56,610 nt of DNA from Gonapodya prolifera JEL478 (lineage: Eukaryota; Monoblepharomycota; Monoblepharidomycetes; Monoblepharidales; Gonapodyaceae). The stretch spans positions 387,003-443,612 of the forward strand of contig KQ965747.1 in the NCBI GenBank assembly GCA_001574975.1. The letters are read 5' to 3'. The notes beneath the pieces were generated by a model. The model saw only the letters and a program-made list of their open reading frames with translations, was not told the DNA's origin and did no database searches. Of the stretch, positions 35,601 through 47,150 are shown in pieces. Each line of letters opens with the position of its first letter. Position 1 is the stretch's first letter. Both the position numbers and the translations under genes were made by a program.

Positions 35601-38600
35601 ACGGTGCCATCGGAGGGAGTTGCGCCACTTGACGATCCTTTGAATTCGATGTTGGGTCAGAATTGTGAACGCTGAATTGTTCGATAAAATTTCTGGATCC
35701 CGGAGAGACGGCAGGGGCAGATACAGGTGTTTGAAGACCTTGGAAGCCCCCTGTTGGTGAAGCGGGAAAAGCTTCCGATATGTTTCCGAGCTGCAAGAGT
35801 CTTGGTGGCTGCGAGTAATGTCGTTGTCATCACGATCCTAGACGCTGGCAACAATACAACGAACCTTGTTCCTCTGACCCACAGCGTCAAGTTCTCCAGT
35901 GCTCCCGCCGTAATCGTAAGAGAGACTCTTCCTATGGCCTATAACTCGATTGTTTGAGGATGCCAAACCATTGGCTGTGAGGACTCCTCTGGTGTCCAAG
36001 ACAATTCTCTTCATTCGCGATTGGTGGCCACCAAGATCGCTCAAAACATCTGACGACCCGGAAGGGACCGAACTTTCCTTTTGGTGCGTCAATTTATCAT
36101 CTGTTACTCCGTCGCCGTCAATTGCTGACAGGTGGGAGCTGACATTATCCTGGGACATATGATGAGAATTGTCGACGGAAAACGGTCCCGAATCCGCATT
36201 GCTGTTTCCAGCAGTGCCCAAAGGCGATGCAAGGGTGCTCACAGAAAATGGACCAGTCTGAAAGGATTGAGCCGGAGTTTGCTGAGGTGTACCTCCATTT
36301 GAAGATGAAGGCGAGTGCAAGTAACCGGCCGAACTGACTTGTCCCTCGGGTGTTTGTGGTGACCCTGCCAGCACCCGCGAATCGGCACTTTCAGGAGATG
36401 GTATTGTCGTCGGAGGTGATGGTAGACCAGTTTGGTTTCTTGTGTCGGGGGAATTCTGTTACAGCGGTAGGACGTGTCAGGCAATCATACCGTGTATTGT
36501 TACTGCAAATACTTAAGAAACGGGGAAACAAACCTCAGTGTCTCGCGAGCCGATGGTGTCAACGACGACGTTCTTTGGCGCACTTTCCGGAGGCGAAGTG
36601 CTTGAACTCGCACCCATGGTTACCTGTACTCCGACCGGACCTGCACTCGTTGAAAATGGATTTGTGAGTACTGGCAAGTTTGGTCGTGGTACTGAGCGAA
36701 GTGAGTTCGATCGCCTGTCTCGCCTGTTCGGGGTTCCAATAGTGGGTGCAGCTAATAGAGGAATCGATGTTCCTTCCCTATTCACTCCAACGGGTGGCTG
36801 GTCTGACGGACGGGGGTTCTCGTGTGCAACACTTCGCCCAACTACAGAATCTGGTGTCAAGGGTGCACTCTGACCCAGAAGGGAATCTGATGGGCTCTCT
36901 GCACCGGGTGAGGAAATCGACTGTACTTGAATAGACGAGGGTGAATGTTTTGGTGTCAGAAAGGGATTCGCCGGGGAAACTGGAGACGGATCTGGGCCCG
37001 CTGTTGCGAGTTGTGGCGGACCCTGTGCCGAGTTGGCGGACCTGCTCCTTTGCCGAGACGTCGGTTGCGGGATGAGTGATATGGGCCGCGATCGTGGCTT
37101 TGACCCTGATCCTGGCGCAGGCGCAACCACGGTGGTAGGTTGCGGCACTGGATTTGTCGAAACTGTTGACACTTTGACAGCGTTTGGTTGCGCTTCCGTG
37201 GAAGGTGGATTTGCCGAGGACTTCGCATCCATCGAGCTAGCGGTCGCGGTCGTGGTGGCTGGTGGCAAGGTAATGTTGCTTCTATCAGCGGTGGCTGTTC
37301 TGGGCCACGATGGAGAGCCTTTCATCCGCATTCGTGCGTGTGGGGGACTTAGGGTAGGGTTTGTTGCTGAGACCCCAGGGGCTGCAGCGGTATTCTTACG
37401 TGTTGCTTGGCCCTCGGGGTTGTGAGACGGCTGAGCACCATGTGCTGGTCGACTGGTGCGGCTGCTTGAAGTCCTATTGTGGGAAGGAGCACCACTTTCG
37501 CTGGGAGCAGGGGCTGTGACGGTTCGTTCTCGAGTGCCGGTCGACTCCTCCGTATTGCTTTGAAGGACAGACCAGGGGTCCAAAGACGGAAATGGCTCCG
37601 TAGTAGATGTGTACGATGGAAGAAGGTGCGGATGGTTCGCGGGATTAGGATGTTGAGCAACTGTTTGATAATTTGCAGCATGCTGTAAGGTGTTTCAGAG
37701 GATGAGCACCTTGACGCGATCATCAGAATTCAACCACAACCTACAATTGCAGTAGGAGCTGCGGTAGTCGTTACAGAGTTTTGCTGAGGAAAGACACTTG
37801 GCGCCAATCCATTATTCGTACTGGGGGTTCCACCACCCTGCGCGCCACTTCCAGCCGACGGGACTCCGAATCCTGTAGAAGCGGCCGGGACAACAAGAAA
37901 CCCATTTCCCACTGGTATGACATTCACAACTCCTGGTGGGAGGACGTTAAATCCTCCTTGCGGAGCGAATGGCTGTCCCACAACTTCCATCGGTACGCCT
38001 TGGAAAGCGGCGGAGGCTGAGATTGCAGCCTGTATAACACCAGCTAGGTCTGGTCCAGTGGTACCTGACGTCGCACCCCCCGGTCCTGGTGCGTTTACGA
38101 AAAATATGGGGTGCTGGTTTGGCGGAAACTGTTGCGCAGGATGATGGTTCCCTGGCATCATTGTAAACGGTGATGGGCCGACGGTGGGAGAGACAAAGTT
38201 CATCATTTGTGGGTATCCTGAAAATTCGGCTCCGTATGCAGGTGTGGGCAATGGCGGGATTATTGCCTGTGTCGTGGAGTTGGGAGATGGAAATGCCAGA
38301 ACGGCCGATGGTTGAGGAGACAGAAACGGATTTTGCGTCGGCGCATATTGATTTTGAGCGGCTCCCGCGTTCTGCTGTGGGACACCTGGAGGTGTTCTCT
38401 GCTGGTACGCTGGCTGGTTGGTTTGTGGAAGACCGTTACGGCCTTGAGGGAGCTGAGCGGCAGTCCATGGCTGCGGCTGCACTGCAAATTGTCCATTCAC
38501 TGGAGACGGGGCTATTCGATTGGGCACATTTGGAAATTGACGAATATCCCCTACGGGCTGGTACTGGAATGTTCCATCGATTGAACTCAAGTTTGTCAGG

Positions 38601-38887
38601 AAGGCACCTCCAGGTCCTGTCAGACCAGTCCCAGTTCCAAAGTTCTCAGTGAACAAATGGTACTGCGCAGCCCTGTTTGGCTCCCCCGAAGCTTGCTGCG
38701 AATGTGTTGCGGACGAAGTGGTGCTCCCGAGTGTTCGGCTTCCATCCGAGGAACCACGTCCGCTCCCTGGAAGTGGGAAGGGCCAGAGGCCTTCCGAATT
38801 AGGAGGAGGAGTTTGGTGTTGAGCTTGAGAGGTAGACCCGTGATGAAAGGGATTTTGGGGCACGACTCCAGACCCTATGTTCGCCAT
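32606..38887 (-). CDS. RasGEF-PH protein with NPF-rich disordered N-terminus (RalGPS-like)
   Basis: Predicted guanine nucleotide exchange factor for a Ras-family GTPase. ATG 38887 begins MANIGSGVVPQNPFHHG. The first about 1000 residues are Ser/Pro/Gln-rich and disordered, with four NPF motifs (near 38853, 38330, 36966, 36660). The RasGEF domain is at about 35.3-34.3 kb: DPALADFLEIDTKII, LCLIDCALFQKIERAEFASM, NVKRRMARISHFIAIAKQCV, ELNDFHSAKAIVSGLQSTPV, HIPFLGVWLLDLIYLNE and RAMHEDTFYAMSYQLEP. A Ser/Thr/Pro-rich linker follows, then a PH domain: RSWTKVALVLRGTSLLMF, RKKLHKASGSD, and, after an intron, VFRVKPAGKAQVLFQV and DLDRWMQAIREKIETV. Stop is at 32608-32606. At least eight exons with phase-matched junctions. 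The layout resembles animal RalGPS, but the long N-terminus is unusual. Confidence 0.82.
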
Positions 38888-39262
38888 CGTGGGTAAAATT
38901 GAGCGCCTTGGAGCGCTTTCGCGGCAGTCAATCACTCAAGGGGTATCTCTGAAGTCGCTAGACCGTGTCGATATTGCGATTGCCCGCTCAAACACGACCG
39001 ATCGCGATCCTAAGGTTCATGCCAGAAGCCCGGCGAAGATGACGAGCAGCAAGACACGCGACGCTGGCGGAGAGCTTGGGGATCGCCTCAGTAACCGTAT
39101 CAGAAGGTCTCTCTGTCCTAGATTGGTGGAACTCGGGTTGCGAGGAATTGGAAAACGCGTCAACGAGAGTATTGGCCACAGTTCGCTCTATCAAGTCATT
39201 AGTATTTACACAAATTCGGGTGGTATAAACAACTAATCTTACGCTTTTGCATAGTACATATC
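38888..39262. other. Region upstream of the RasGEF gene
   Basis: No supported gene beyond weak ORFs. Probably contains the RasGEF promoter. Confidence 0.35.
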
Positions 39263-39715
39263 CTATGACTGTTGAGAAGCGTACCCATAAACTTGCTGTA
39301 TCTGATTGACGAACTTCTTCTCCACTTCTCTCCTCTTGACCTTGGTGCTCGGAGTCATCATGCCATTCTCCACAGTCCATTCAGCATCATCCAGAATGCA
39401 GCCTCGGATGATCTCAGCCGGAGAGAGTCTGGCGGCCTTCACAGTTTCCTCGATCAACAGTGAAAGCACACGATTACGAACTTCGGAACTCGCACAAAGG
39501 TATGGAAACGACACTTCTTGCTCAAGTAAACTCGAAGATAAACACCGAAGCTCCTGCTCCGGTGATTTCATTAGATCAGGGCCGCGGGAAATCATATGAC
39601 AGAACACGTCCTTGCTCATCTGGAACAACAATTGCGATTGCGAAATCCTTGGAAGGATGCGCATAAATGCACATCGTACGCACAATATTGCTGTGCGAGT
39701 ACTTATCGCCATCAA
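39263..39715 (-). pseudogene. C-terminal relic of a long-chain fatty acyl-CoA ligase
   Basis: The frame reads EVRNRVLSLLIEETVKAARL, then SPAEIIRGCILDDAEWTVEN and GMMTPSTKVKRREVEKKFVN, the typical tail of long-chain acyl-CoA synthetases (the ENG-L-TP-x-K-K/R-R element at the end of the C-terminal subdomain). No upstream AMP-binding motifs (the Ser/Thr/Gly-rich P-loop) are seen within the next kilobase on this strand. An intact enzyme is about 650-700 residues, so this is a fragment. It may be a relic of a retrotransposed or rearranged copy, or the last exon of a gene whose upstream exons are unrecognisable. Confidence 0.6.
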
Positions 39716-40695
39716 AAGGTCATTTCACAATATGCATTCAGTTTATGTGAACGGCGACGCACTCATGAGGCATTCAAGTCGTTCAGCAGCAATATATTCT
39801 CCGTGGGACAGCTGGTTAATTGAATCGTTGTGTAAGCACCTTGGGGACTCGTATCGACTATCGAACTAACAAATTACATGACTCACTTTGACAAGGTTCT
39901 TTTTCCGGTCAATTATCATCAAAATGCTGTCCGGCAGTCATTGACCAATATCTGCGACTGTAGAGTATTTCAAATGAAGTCGGAAAATGATATGACGAAA
40001 GGTGTTCCGCCCACCTCCTGTCTTGAGCCAACCACCCGACGTGATAGTTTCCGCTGTAATGTCGGGTCTTTTTAAGTACTCTCGCATCAATGAAGATCCT
40101 GCACCATGTGTCAAATGGTTTCGTTCGAGTCGCGCTATGAAGAAATGAACTGAGAATTAGTTGGATTCAGACAACACCTCTTGATGGGGACGTCTCTTCA
40201 AGGACTGCGGAAGCGACAGTCTCTATCGTGGACGATGTTCAACGATTGGGAAGTAATCGTTATGTAGTTGGGAGTTTTGTCATGACTGGAATCCTGTCTC
40301 CTGCTGGTCCGGAGGAACTGTCGCGATCTTTCGTGCCATGCACCGCGGAGGAGGATTACTTGATGAGTCTTTCCATTGCATACGTGCTTTGGAATCTGAT
40401 TATCTTTTATGGCGCAATCGGTTGTACTTCGGCCCGCGTTCACTCAGCTTTGGCTTCATTTGACTCCACACGATGTCTCCTCCAGGTAATCAACGCTACG
40501 CTTGATGATTGGATGACTCCGCTGGAATTGACGCTCGATTCATCCTGGAAAAGTGGCTGTTGATATTGGTGGAACAGCAATAGTCGGAACCATTTCAAAA
40601 AGCAACACATCAACCCCACCCGAGCCATCCCCACGCGTGAGTCCTTCGATTAGCGTTGCGTGAGCGGAGACGGTGAATTGTGAAATGACGTGCAG
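39716..40695. other. Gene-poor stretch upstream of the oxygenase
   Basis: No recognisable gene. ORFs near 40228-40563 and 40440-40634 have no family signal. The 5' exon of the 2OG oxygenase may lie at about 40575-40637. Confidence 0.35.
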
Positions 40696-40696
40696 C

Positions 40697-42237
40697 TTGA
40701 ACTCCCCACCATCGACTTATCCGGGTTTCGAGGTGCTGACACCACTCCAGCATCGCGAACTCTTGTAGTAGACGCGATTCACAAGGCCGTCACAACTCAT
40801 GGTGCGTACTCGTTTCCATCCTCACAACCGAATTAGAGTCATTTTAATATTCGAACTTCCCGTCGACCAGGATTCCTGTACCTCGTGAACCACGGACTCC
40901 CCAAAGCGGACATCGACGACCTGTTTGGCATCGGCAAGGGCTTTTTCGCAGACGTGCCCGACGAGGTGCGCCGTGACCCGCGATGGGCATTCGGATCTGA
41001 CTAGTAAGCGTCAATTCAAATTTTTGTTCCGAGCTTGGAGTGCTCAACCAATCCATTTCTTTGCAAGTGCCGGATACCGCGACACCTCTTTTTCCATTGA
41101 GAACGGGAAACCCGAGGACTACACTCGCCCCGCCGACCCTCGCGTCGAGGCGGCCTTCATGGCCCGACGGGGCGACAAGCTGCCAGCGAGCTTCAACGGC
41201 GAGAGGTCTCATTTCGGGTACGATTTTTTGAACGTTCCGGGCAAGTGGGGAAAGGGGGAGTTTGATAAGACTAGGGTCTGGGTGAGTAGAAGACTTCCGT
41301 TTGCAATTGTTGTATTCGTACTGACTGTTCCGTTCGATTCACTTCATGTCACTGCAGCCCGATTACATTGTCGAGCGCCAGGCTCAAGTTCAAGCCTTTA
41401 CAAAGAAAATGTACGAACTGGGACTCGACCTACTCCGCGCATTCGCTCTCGCCCTTCAAATCGAAGACGAGGAATGGTTCGTCGAGCGCCACCGGTAGTG
41501 AGTGTCGAAGNNNNNNNNNNNNNNNNNNNNNNNNNNNNNNNNNNNNNNNNNNNNTATCGCAAACCTGTTGAATCCAGTGACGTACCGTCCCGAGACTCAT
41601 TCCGCTGGATCAAATACCCACCCGTTCCGGACTCTGTCAAGCGCGGTCCCGACGGCGTCGTACGGACCGCAGCGCACAGGTGCGTGTTGCNTATTCACAC
41701 ACCCATCTATTTCAAGAATCCCAAGGTCCTCCCCCTCTTGCTCCAATTACAGTGACTTTGGCTCACTCACGATGCTGATCCAACACGGCGAACCTGGATT
41801 GCAACTCAACTGGGGCGGGCAATGGGTGGACATCGAGCCCAGACCGGACGAGAACGGCGTACCGGCGGTGCTGATTAATATCTCAGACTGTTTGCAGTTC
41901 TGGTACGTCGCTTGCACCTCGCCCAACCCCCAAACCCCCTCCCCCCTCTCACTGCTCCCTTTGCCCTCCCACACGCAGGACGGAAGGCTACTTCGCCTCA
42001 ACCCTTCACCGGGTAGTCTCCGACACGCCCGCGCACCAAGCTCAGACCCGCTACGTCATGGCCTACTTCATGCGGCCCGAGCACGACACTCGGCTCGTAG
42101 GGCTTCCAAGCCCCGTCGTGAAGCGGTGGTTGGAGGAAAAAGGGTTCCCCGAACGGACCGAGGAGGAGATCGTGACGGCGGGGGAGTGGACGGATAGGAA
42201 GTTGAAGGCGGTGTATGATGTGGATCAGAAGAAGTAA
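40697..42237 (+). CDS. 2-oxoglutarate/Fe(II)-dependent oxygenase
   Basis: Isopenicillin N synthase-like fold; substrate unknown. Recognisable from LELPTIDLSGFRGADTTP (40697 onward) and, after introns, GFLYLVNHGLPKADIDDLF, FFADVPDEVRRDP, GYRDTSFSIENGKPE, SHFGYDFLNVPGKW, VWPDYIVERQAQVQAFTKK. The iron site is AHSDFGSLTMLIQ (His-x-Asp) and STLHRVVSD (distal His); the 2OG Arg lies in RYVMAYFMRPEHD. Stop is at 42237. A gap of 44 N (41511-41554) follows a donor-like GTGAGT, and one N is at 41691 in an intron. The start is unclear: an exon ending PPEPSPR before 40637 could splice in phase, but no ATG is certain. Many homologs modify secondary metabolites or flavonoids. Confidence 0.85.
41511..41554. 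other. Assembly gap of 44 N
   Basis: A run of 44 N inside an intron or near an exon edge of the oxygenase gene. Its true length is unknown. Confidence 0.95.
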
Positions 42238-42983
42238 TTTATTGCGTGCCTGTAGTGAGCGGTAGCGAAGGGGATTGTGAACAGAGGTGCGAAGCTGAAA
42301 GTTGGAAAATGCTTGTTATCAATTTTTTTTTTTTACCTGACATCAGCGGCGAGTTTGCAAACTTGCTGGAATCGGTACTCAGCCTCTCGTTACAGACAAA
42401 GAAAGGGTGAGAAGGGGAAATGTTGACGACCGGACGCATCAAATTATTGTCCCAAATCCGAGCGTCGGAATTCAGAATGAACTGTTCCCCGCCGGGTTGT
42501 TACAGGTAAATAAGGATCTTACCTTTGTGATTGTACTTTTTTTTTTTTTTGTTGGTCAAGGTGGAGGACTTGGCCACTGATCCAGCAGTTGTGAACTAGC
42601 ACCGACAATGCCCCATTCCATTTTGCGGATGACTGTACAGGCCAGGTGCGTCTCCCCGGTTTGGGCATTTCGTTTCCCTGATTCCCTTGGCTCCCTGGTC
42701 TGCGATTGTTTCCCACTGGAGAAGGCGTCTTCCAGTTGCAATGAAAAATCACCGGACCCCATCCACCACTGCTTCGGACACGACCGGTCGCGATGCTCTG
42801 GGAAAGGGGCAACCAAAAGGCACGGTCGGGCATTTCCGGTGGACGTTCCAGCCCTTTCGGCCCCTGAGGTCATTTCTTCGTGGATCCTGAACCTACCTTA
42901 CCTGCCGGATGACCTGCCAAGTCGATGAAATCTATAAAACAGGGGTTTGTCGTCTCAACTCCCTCATCTGAAACATCTCAACC
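42238..42983. other. Intergenic region with homopolymer tracts
   Basis: T-rich runs at about 42321-42335 and 42537-42551. No supported gene. The 3' portion is the presumed promoter of the polygalacturonase. Confidence 0.4.
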
Positions 42984-44377
42984 ATGCGCGCCATCCTCCT
43001 GTTATTGACGTTGGCGCTGGCCAGCTCCCAAGCTTACGCGGTGAGTTTTCATACAGTTTTTGGAACCCGATTGTACCCCCTCCGTCTCAGACGTATTTGG
43101 GCGATTGCTCTTTCCAGCAATGCGTGATCAATTCGTTCGACACCGTCTCGAAATGCCTTTCGTCGACCAGCATCACCATCCAAGGACCCTTCACCGTGCC
43201 CAAGAACCAGGTCATCAACATGTCGGGCCTCAAGTCCGGCACGAAAGTCACCGTCAAGGGCACCATCACGTGGGCCGCGGGAACGCTCGACAAGACCAAT
43301 TACCTGTTCACAATCGGCGGGTCCGGTGTCACCTTCGACGGGACTGGTGCGACCTTCGACGGTAATGGCGCGTCTTACTGGGACGGCAAGGGCGGGAATG
43401 GCGGGGTTCCCAAGCCCAAGATGTTCAGGTCGACGCTTACGGGAAATTCGCTTGTGAAGGGGATCAAGATCCTCAACGCACCGGTTCACGTCTTCAGCAT
43501 AGGAGGGTCCGACACCACTTTTGATCATATCACCGTGGATGACTCGGCGGGGACGAGCAAAGGCCACAATACGGACGCTTTTGGTGAGTCAGCGTGTGGG
43601 GCGGGGTTGTTGTTTTGTTGCCCGAACTCAATTTCTCGCTGCTTTGCATGAAAGACGTCTCTGCCACCAACATCATCATCCAGAACTCCATCGTCAACAA
43701 CCAGGACGACTGCTTGGCAGTGAACTCCGGGTCTGGCATCCAGTTCCTCAACAACCAGTGTACCGGAGGCCACGGAATCTCCATCGGGTGAGTTGAGTGT
43801 ATTTGCCGCATCGTACGCCAGGAGGGAGGTTTCATATGTAGCCTGTGCCTCAGGTCAATCGCATCTGGAAAAACCGTTTCTGACGTGGTGGTTCAAGGCT
43901 GCACGATCACAAGCGAAGACAACGGTAAGCCTCTCCCAAACGTTCCGCTTTCCTGAAACATTATTGTGACAGTGATTTGCAACACGTGCACTAGGCCTCC
44001 GTATCAAGACGATCAGTGACGCGACGGGCGGCTCCGTCAAGAACATTCTCTGGAAGGACATCACCCTGAAGAGCATCAACAAGTACGGTATCGTAATCCA
44101 GCAGGACTACCAAAACGGAGGTACGTTGAGAAGTTTGTTGAGTCTTCGATACGCGAATTCATTTGCTCGTCTGATAGGTCCCACTGGCACCCCCGGCTCC
44201 GGAATCCCCATCTCGAACGTCACAGCGATCAACGTCCAAGGCACTATGGCGTCAGGAGCCAAGAACAACATCTACATTCTCTGCGCTGCGTGCAGCAAGT
44301 TCACGTTCAGCAAGGTATCGATCTCGGGTGCATCTCCCAGCTGCACTGGCATCAGCCCGAAACCGCAAGGATGCTAA
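42984..44377 (+). CDS. Endopolygalacturonase, GH28
   Basis: Cleaves alpha-1,4-galacturonan of pectin outside the cell. ATG 42984 begins a signal peptide [19 protein letters not shown], cut at the exon junction. Then [57 protein letters not shown]-like sequence and [20 protein letters not shown]. The catalytic motifs are present: NTDAFDVS (Asp), [12 protein letters not shown] (two Asp), [11 protein letters not shown] (His) and [15 protein letters not shown] (Arg-Lys). It ends [11 protein letters not shown]. Introns of 50-90 nt lie at about 43040, 43585, 43790, 43925, 44121. About 360 residues, the normal size. Catalytic residues are intact. It implies growth on plant tissue or debris. Confidence 0.93.
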
Positions 44378-44409
44378 ACGGAGGGACTGCGTAGACGTAT
44401 TGTACGTCC

Positions 44410-44480
44410 GACGGTTGGGGGGTGGGGGGGGTAAACGAATCGGAAGTTGAAGGCAGTGTATGATGTGGATTAGAAGAAGA
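44410..44480 (+). repeat. Partial duplicate of the 3' end of the 2OG oxygenase gene
   Basis: Positions 44437-44480 match 42193-42236, the last codons of the oxygenase, at about 85-90%, including the codons for RKLKAVYDVD and the AAG AAG. The similarity extends upstream weakly through a G-rich tract. The duplicate has a stop in place of Gln and no other part of the gene. It lies just after the polygalacturonase stop. Confidence 0.65.
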
Positions 44481-44607
44481 AAATGTATCTGTTGGATTGG
44501 CGGTGAAAACAAAGAGTCATTTGTCCACATTATCAAAGAAATGCACCAGTGCAGCATTGTGCCAATATTGAAGATCATATACTTGACGGAGTACAGTAGG
44601 GGTGGGT

Positions 44608-45497
44608 GGAGTACAGTACGTCCACAGAGGGGGGTCGCTGTACTGTACTCTACTCTCTATAATATAGTACATAATGGGCCATCGGAGTACAGTACAAGCC
44701 CTCGTAGCTTTTGATGAGTGTTAGGGTGTTTGCTGCGGGGTTGGTGAGATATTAGCGACCGCGTATTGTCATTTGTCAAGCTTTCCCCGTCAAGCAACAC
44801 TCTGACAAACAATATCACACAGCATCATCGCCCTCATCCAAGACTTACCATGACGTCTCTGGCTACTACCTGCACTCATCATTGCCTGCTTCTCCCAGGC
44901 GCTATTCCATTCGTCATCTTCGAGCACGATTGTGGCCGACCAACCGGCGACGAGCCGGATTCGTGTCCGTGAGATGTGCCAGTTTGAGCGTCGTCTTGCG
45001 TTTCCCATCAGGTCCCTTGGCTTTCTTCCTTGCAAGCTTTTCCTCGCTGTCAATGAGGCCTTGAAGTGTCTCTCCTTCGAACTTAACTTCCACACTGTAG
45101 TATAAATAAAGTAAACTAAAAGCTATGTACAGCGGTGTTTGGAAGTTCAATAGAAAATGTAATCCTGATACAATTGGTAGAGCGTATCTATTACATCATG
45201 AGTTCAAGTCCCGACCCACTTTCTTATTATTTTGCAGCGCTCATATCTTGGTACTGCGAGGGATCACAAATGTCAGCCCTGATGTGGATCACGCCTTCGA
45301 CATGTGTTTCATGATCGCCGGTTTTCAGTACTGCGAACAAGGTCCGAAGAAATGAAATTCTGGCTGATACAACACTTCACCACTCAGATACAAAATCTAC
45401 GAGGCACTGTACTGTACTCCGATGACCCATTATCTACTATATTACAGAGAGTGGAGTACAATACAGTGACCCGCCTCCGTGGACTGTACTCTGTCAC
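44608..45497. mobile_element. Inverted-repeat element (MITE-like), about 0.9 kb
   Basis: Left arm 44608-44713 and right arm 45391-45497 are inverted copies of about 105 bp at roughly 85% identity, sharing core words such as TAATATAGTA, ATCGGAGTACAGTAC and CTCGTAG. Each arm holds several GGAGTACAGTAC-like palindromic units. The interior of about 680 bp carries a tRNA-like segment but no transposase. The arms could form a long hairpin in RNA or DNA. No target-site duplication could be confirmed by eye. Non-autonomous DNA transposon is the simplest reading. Confidence 0.6.
45157..45226 (+). other. Degenerate tRNA-like sequence (possible SINE relic)
   Basis: Contains an A-box-like ATTGGTAGAGC and a B-box-like GAGTTCAAGTCCCG in tRNA order, 30 nt apart, as in tRNA-derived SINE heads. 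The acceptor arms and stem pairs do not fold as a functional tRNA (D, T and acceptor stems mismatched; anticodon arm short). I read it as a decayed tRNA-derived promoter rather than a working tRNA gene. Confidence 0.4.
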
Positions 45498-45502
45498 GCA
45501 AC

Positions 45503-45918
45503 AGCCGATATTGAATGGCGATCAAACTGTCTTCCAATTCGCTAGCTCCGTTTTTCCCGTGTTAACGATTATTCAAAATTTGCTTCGGAAGAGCGAAGTA
45601 AAAAATACATATCGAATCGTTATGACTTTTTACAATCCCATTCATTCAAACTATAATGTGTTTGGTTTCATCAGTTGGGACTTGGGCTTCAACAGCCAAT
45701 CGGGCACTCCTCCGCAGGACCCTTCCTTCTGAGAACTTCAAGCACCGCTTCGCGTTCGGTCATCGGCGAAATTTTGATGACCCCTCAGGAGCCCTCTCTT
45801 CCTCATCCCAAATGCTCAAGTCCCCACCATTGTCCAAGAAAAGCACCAGCAGATGGAGATCAGCATATCTCAAAGCGAGGGAGGCGGCTTGTCTCCTCGC
45901 TGATCTTGGGCATTGACG
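45503..45918. other. Intergenic region 3' of the ankyrin relic
   Basis: No supported gene; short plus-strand ORFs only. Confidence 0.35.
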
Positions 45919-47150
45919 TCAGCCCCAAAGATCCAAGACAAGTCGAGCCATCTCCACACTCGGCACCACATGCAACGGGGAGTATGGATGTATCCGGGAC
46001 CCTCGATCAATATCCGCCCCGAGCTCAATCAATAACCTGACAGCGTTGATATTTCTCGAACAGCAGGCTTCGAAGAGAGCGACGCCAGCACCACAGGGAA
46101 CATTCACCTTGGCACCATTGTCCAACAAGTATCGGATAATGTCTGTATGACCATATCGGCATGCCCACATCAGCGGGGGTATTCCGTCTGTACCATCATC
46201 ATCGGCATTAACATCAGCCCCATGCTCTACCAAGAGGCGCACAAGTGTATTGTTCCCCATTCTGCATGCAACCTGGAAGCCGCTTCTGCAGTCCTCATAG
46301 CCACATAAATCAACAGATTGATCCAAGGTTGGGCCGGCGTCGGCTGGTACTCCGTGGTGTAGCAGCAACTCGACAATTTCAATGTTTGCACCTTCGCAGG
46401 CAGATAGGAAGAAATGCATTCCTCCCATAACCTGGCCGCCTTTTCCCCACGTAGTGAGAATGTTGGAAGGAGTGTGATCGAGAATGAGATTTATGTGCGA
46501 AGTGTGCTGGCAATAAACTGTTTAGCAGGCAGAATTCACTTGTCGTGGCTCCCAAAGAGGCAAGAAGCGCAACAATGTCGCAGAAGCCGCTGAGCGCCGC
46601 AATATATATTGCAGGAACGCCGTCCCCCGTCGCGGCAGTCGACTTTTGCACCACGCTCGCACAGATACTTGACCACCCTGGAGGCACCATTCCGACATGC
46701 TCGGGTAAGCGGCACGTCGTACCTTCTGTCCTGAACCACCAATCGAAATCTAATAGTCGCCATCATGGTGTTGCCCGGCTGTGTGGCAGGGTGGCGAATT
46801 GGGTGGTTCACGTCTGCGCCTTTCGCGACGAGCATATCGGCCGCTCGAAAATCGTCGCTTGTCGGCTCTCAGGACCTCATCTTCAAACGCACGCTGTACC
46901 GTGCCGAACTTCCGAGAGCCCCGTACCGCGATGGCCACCGGGTCCGAAAAAGGCCATACAGTCTCCAGTTGAGGCACGAAGTGGGGAGGCCGAGAGGATG
47001 ATGCTCGTACCAGAACGTTGAGATACGCAAAATGATTTCGGGGGTGAGCTGAAGGATAGCAAACGTATCGAGCATGATGAGTTCGTCCGTCTGCTGCGAC
47101 ACGGTGGTCACTCTTGCGTCGCGAAAATTTGTTATCGTGTGACCCAGCAA
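45919..47150 (-). pseudogene. Decayed F-box/ankyrin-repeat protein, second locus
   Basis: The N-terminus reads MLDTFAILQLTPEIILRIST, an F-box-like start. Ankyrin units are visible in several frames: AADMLVAKGADVNHPIRH, ACRNGASRVVKYLCERGAKV, AIYIAALSGFCDIVALLASL, then a long readable frame (46428-45919): SACEGANIEIVELLLHHGVP, ACRMGNNTLVRLLVEHGADV, ACRYGHTDIIRYLLDNGAKV and INAVRLLIELGADI. Frame changes near 46900, 46635 (run of five G) and 46520 break the gene. Some could be sequencing errors at homopolymers, but at least one is not in a run. The C-terminal half may still be transcribed. Related to the ankyrin relic at 21.3-22.5 kb. Confidence 0.6.

Noticed and set aside
40228-40563. 111-codon ORF with a hydrophobic segment
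   Set aside because: No splice support, no homolog recognised and the region is otherwise gene-poor; a chance ORF is more likely.
40552-40640. A VAVDIGGT-like ASKHA/hydantoinase N-terminus
   Set aside because: Only about 10 residues match, and the frame leads into what is better explained as a 5' exon of the oxygenase; no other ASKHA motif follows.
45157-45226. Functional tRNA gene
   Set aside because: A- and B-box-like words exist, but the D, T and acceptor stems do not pair and the anticodon arm is too short.
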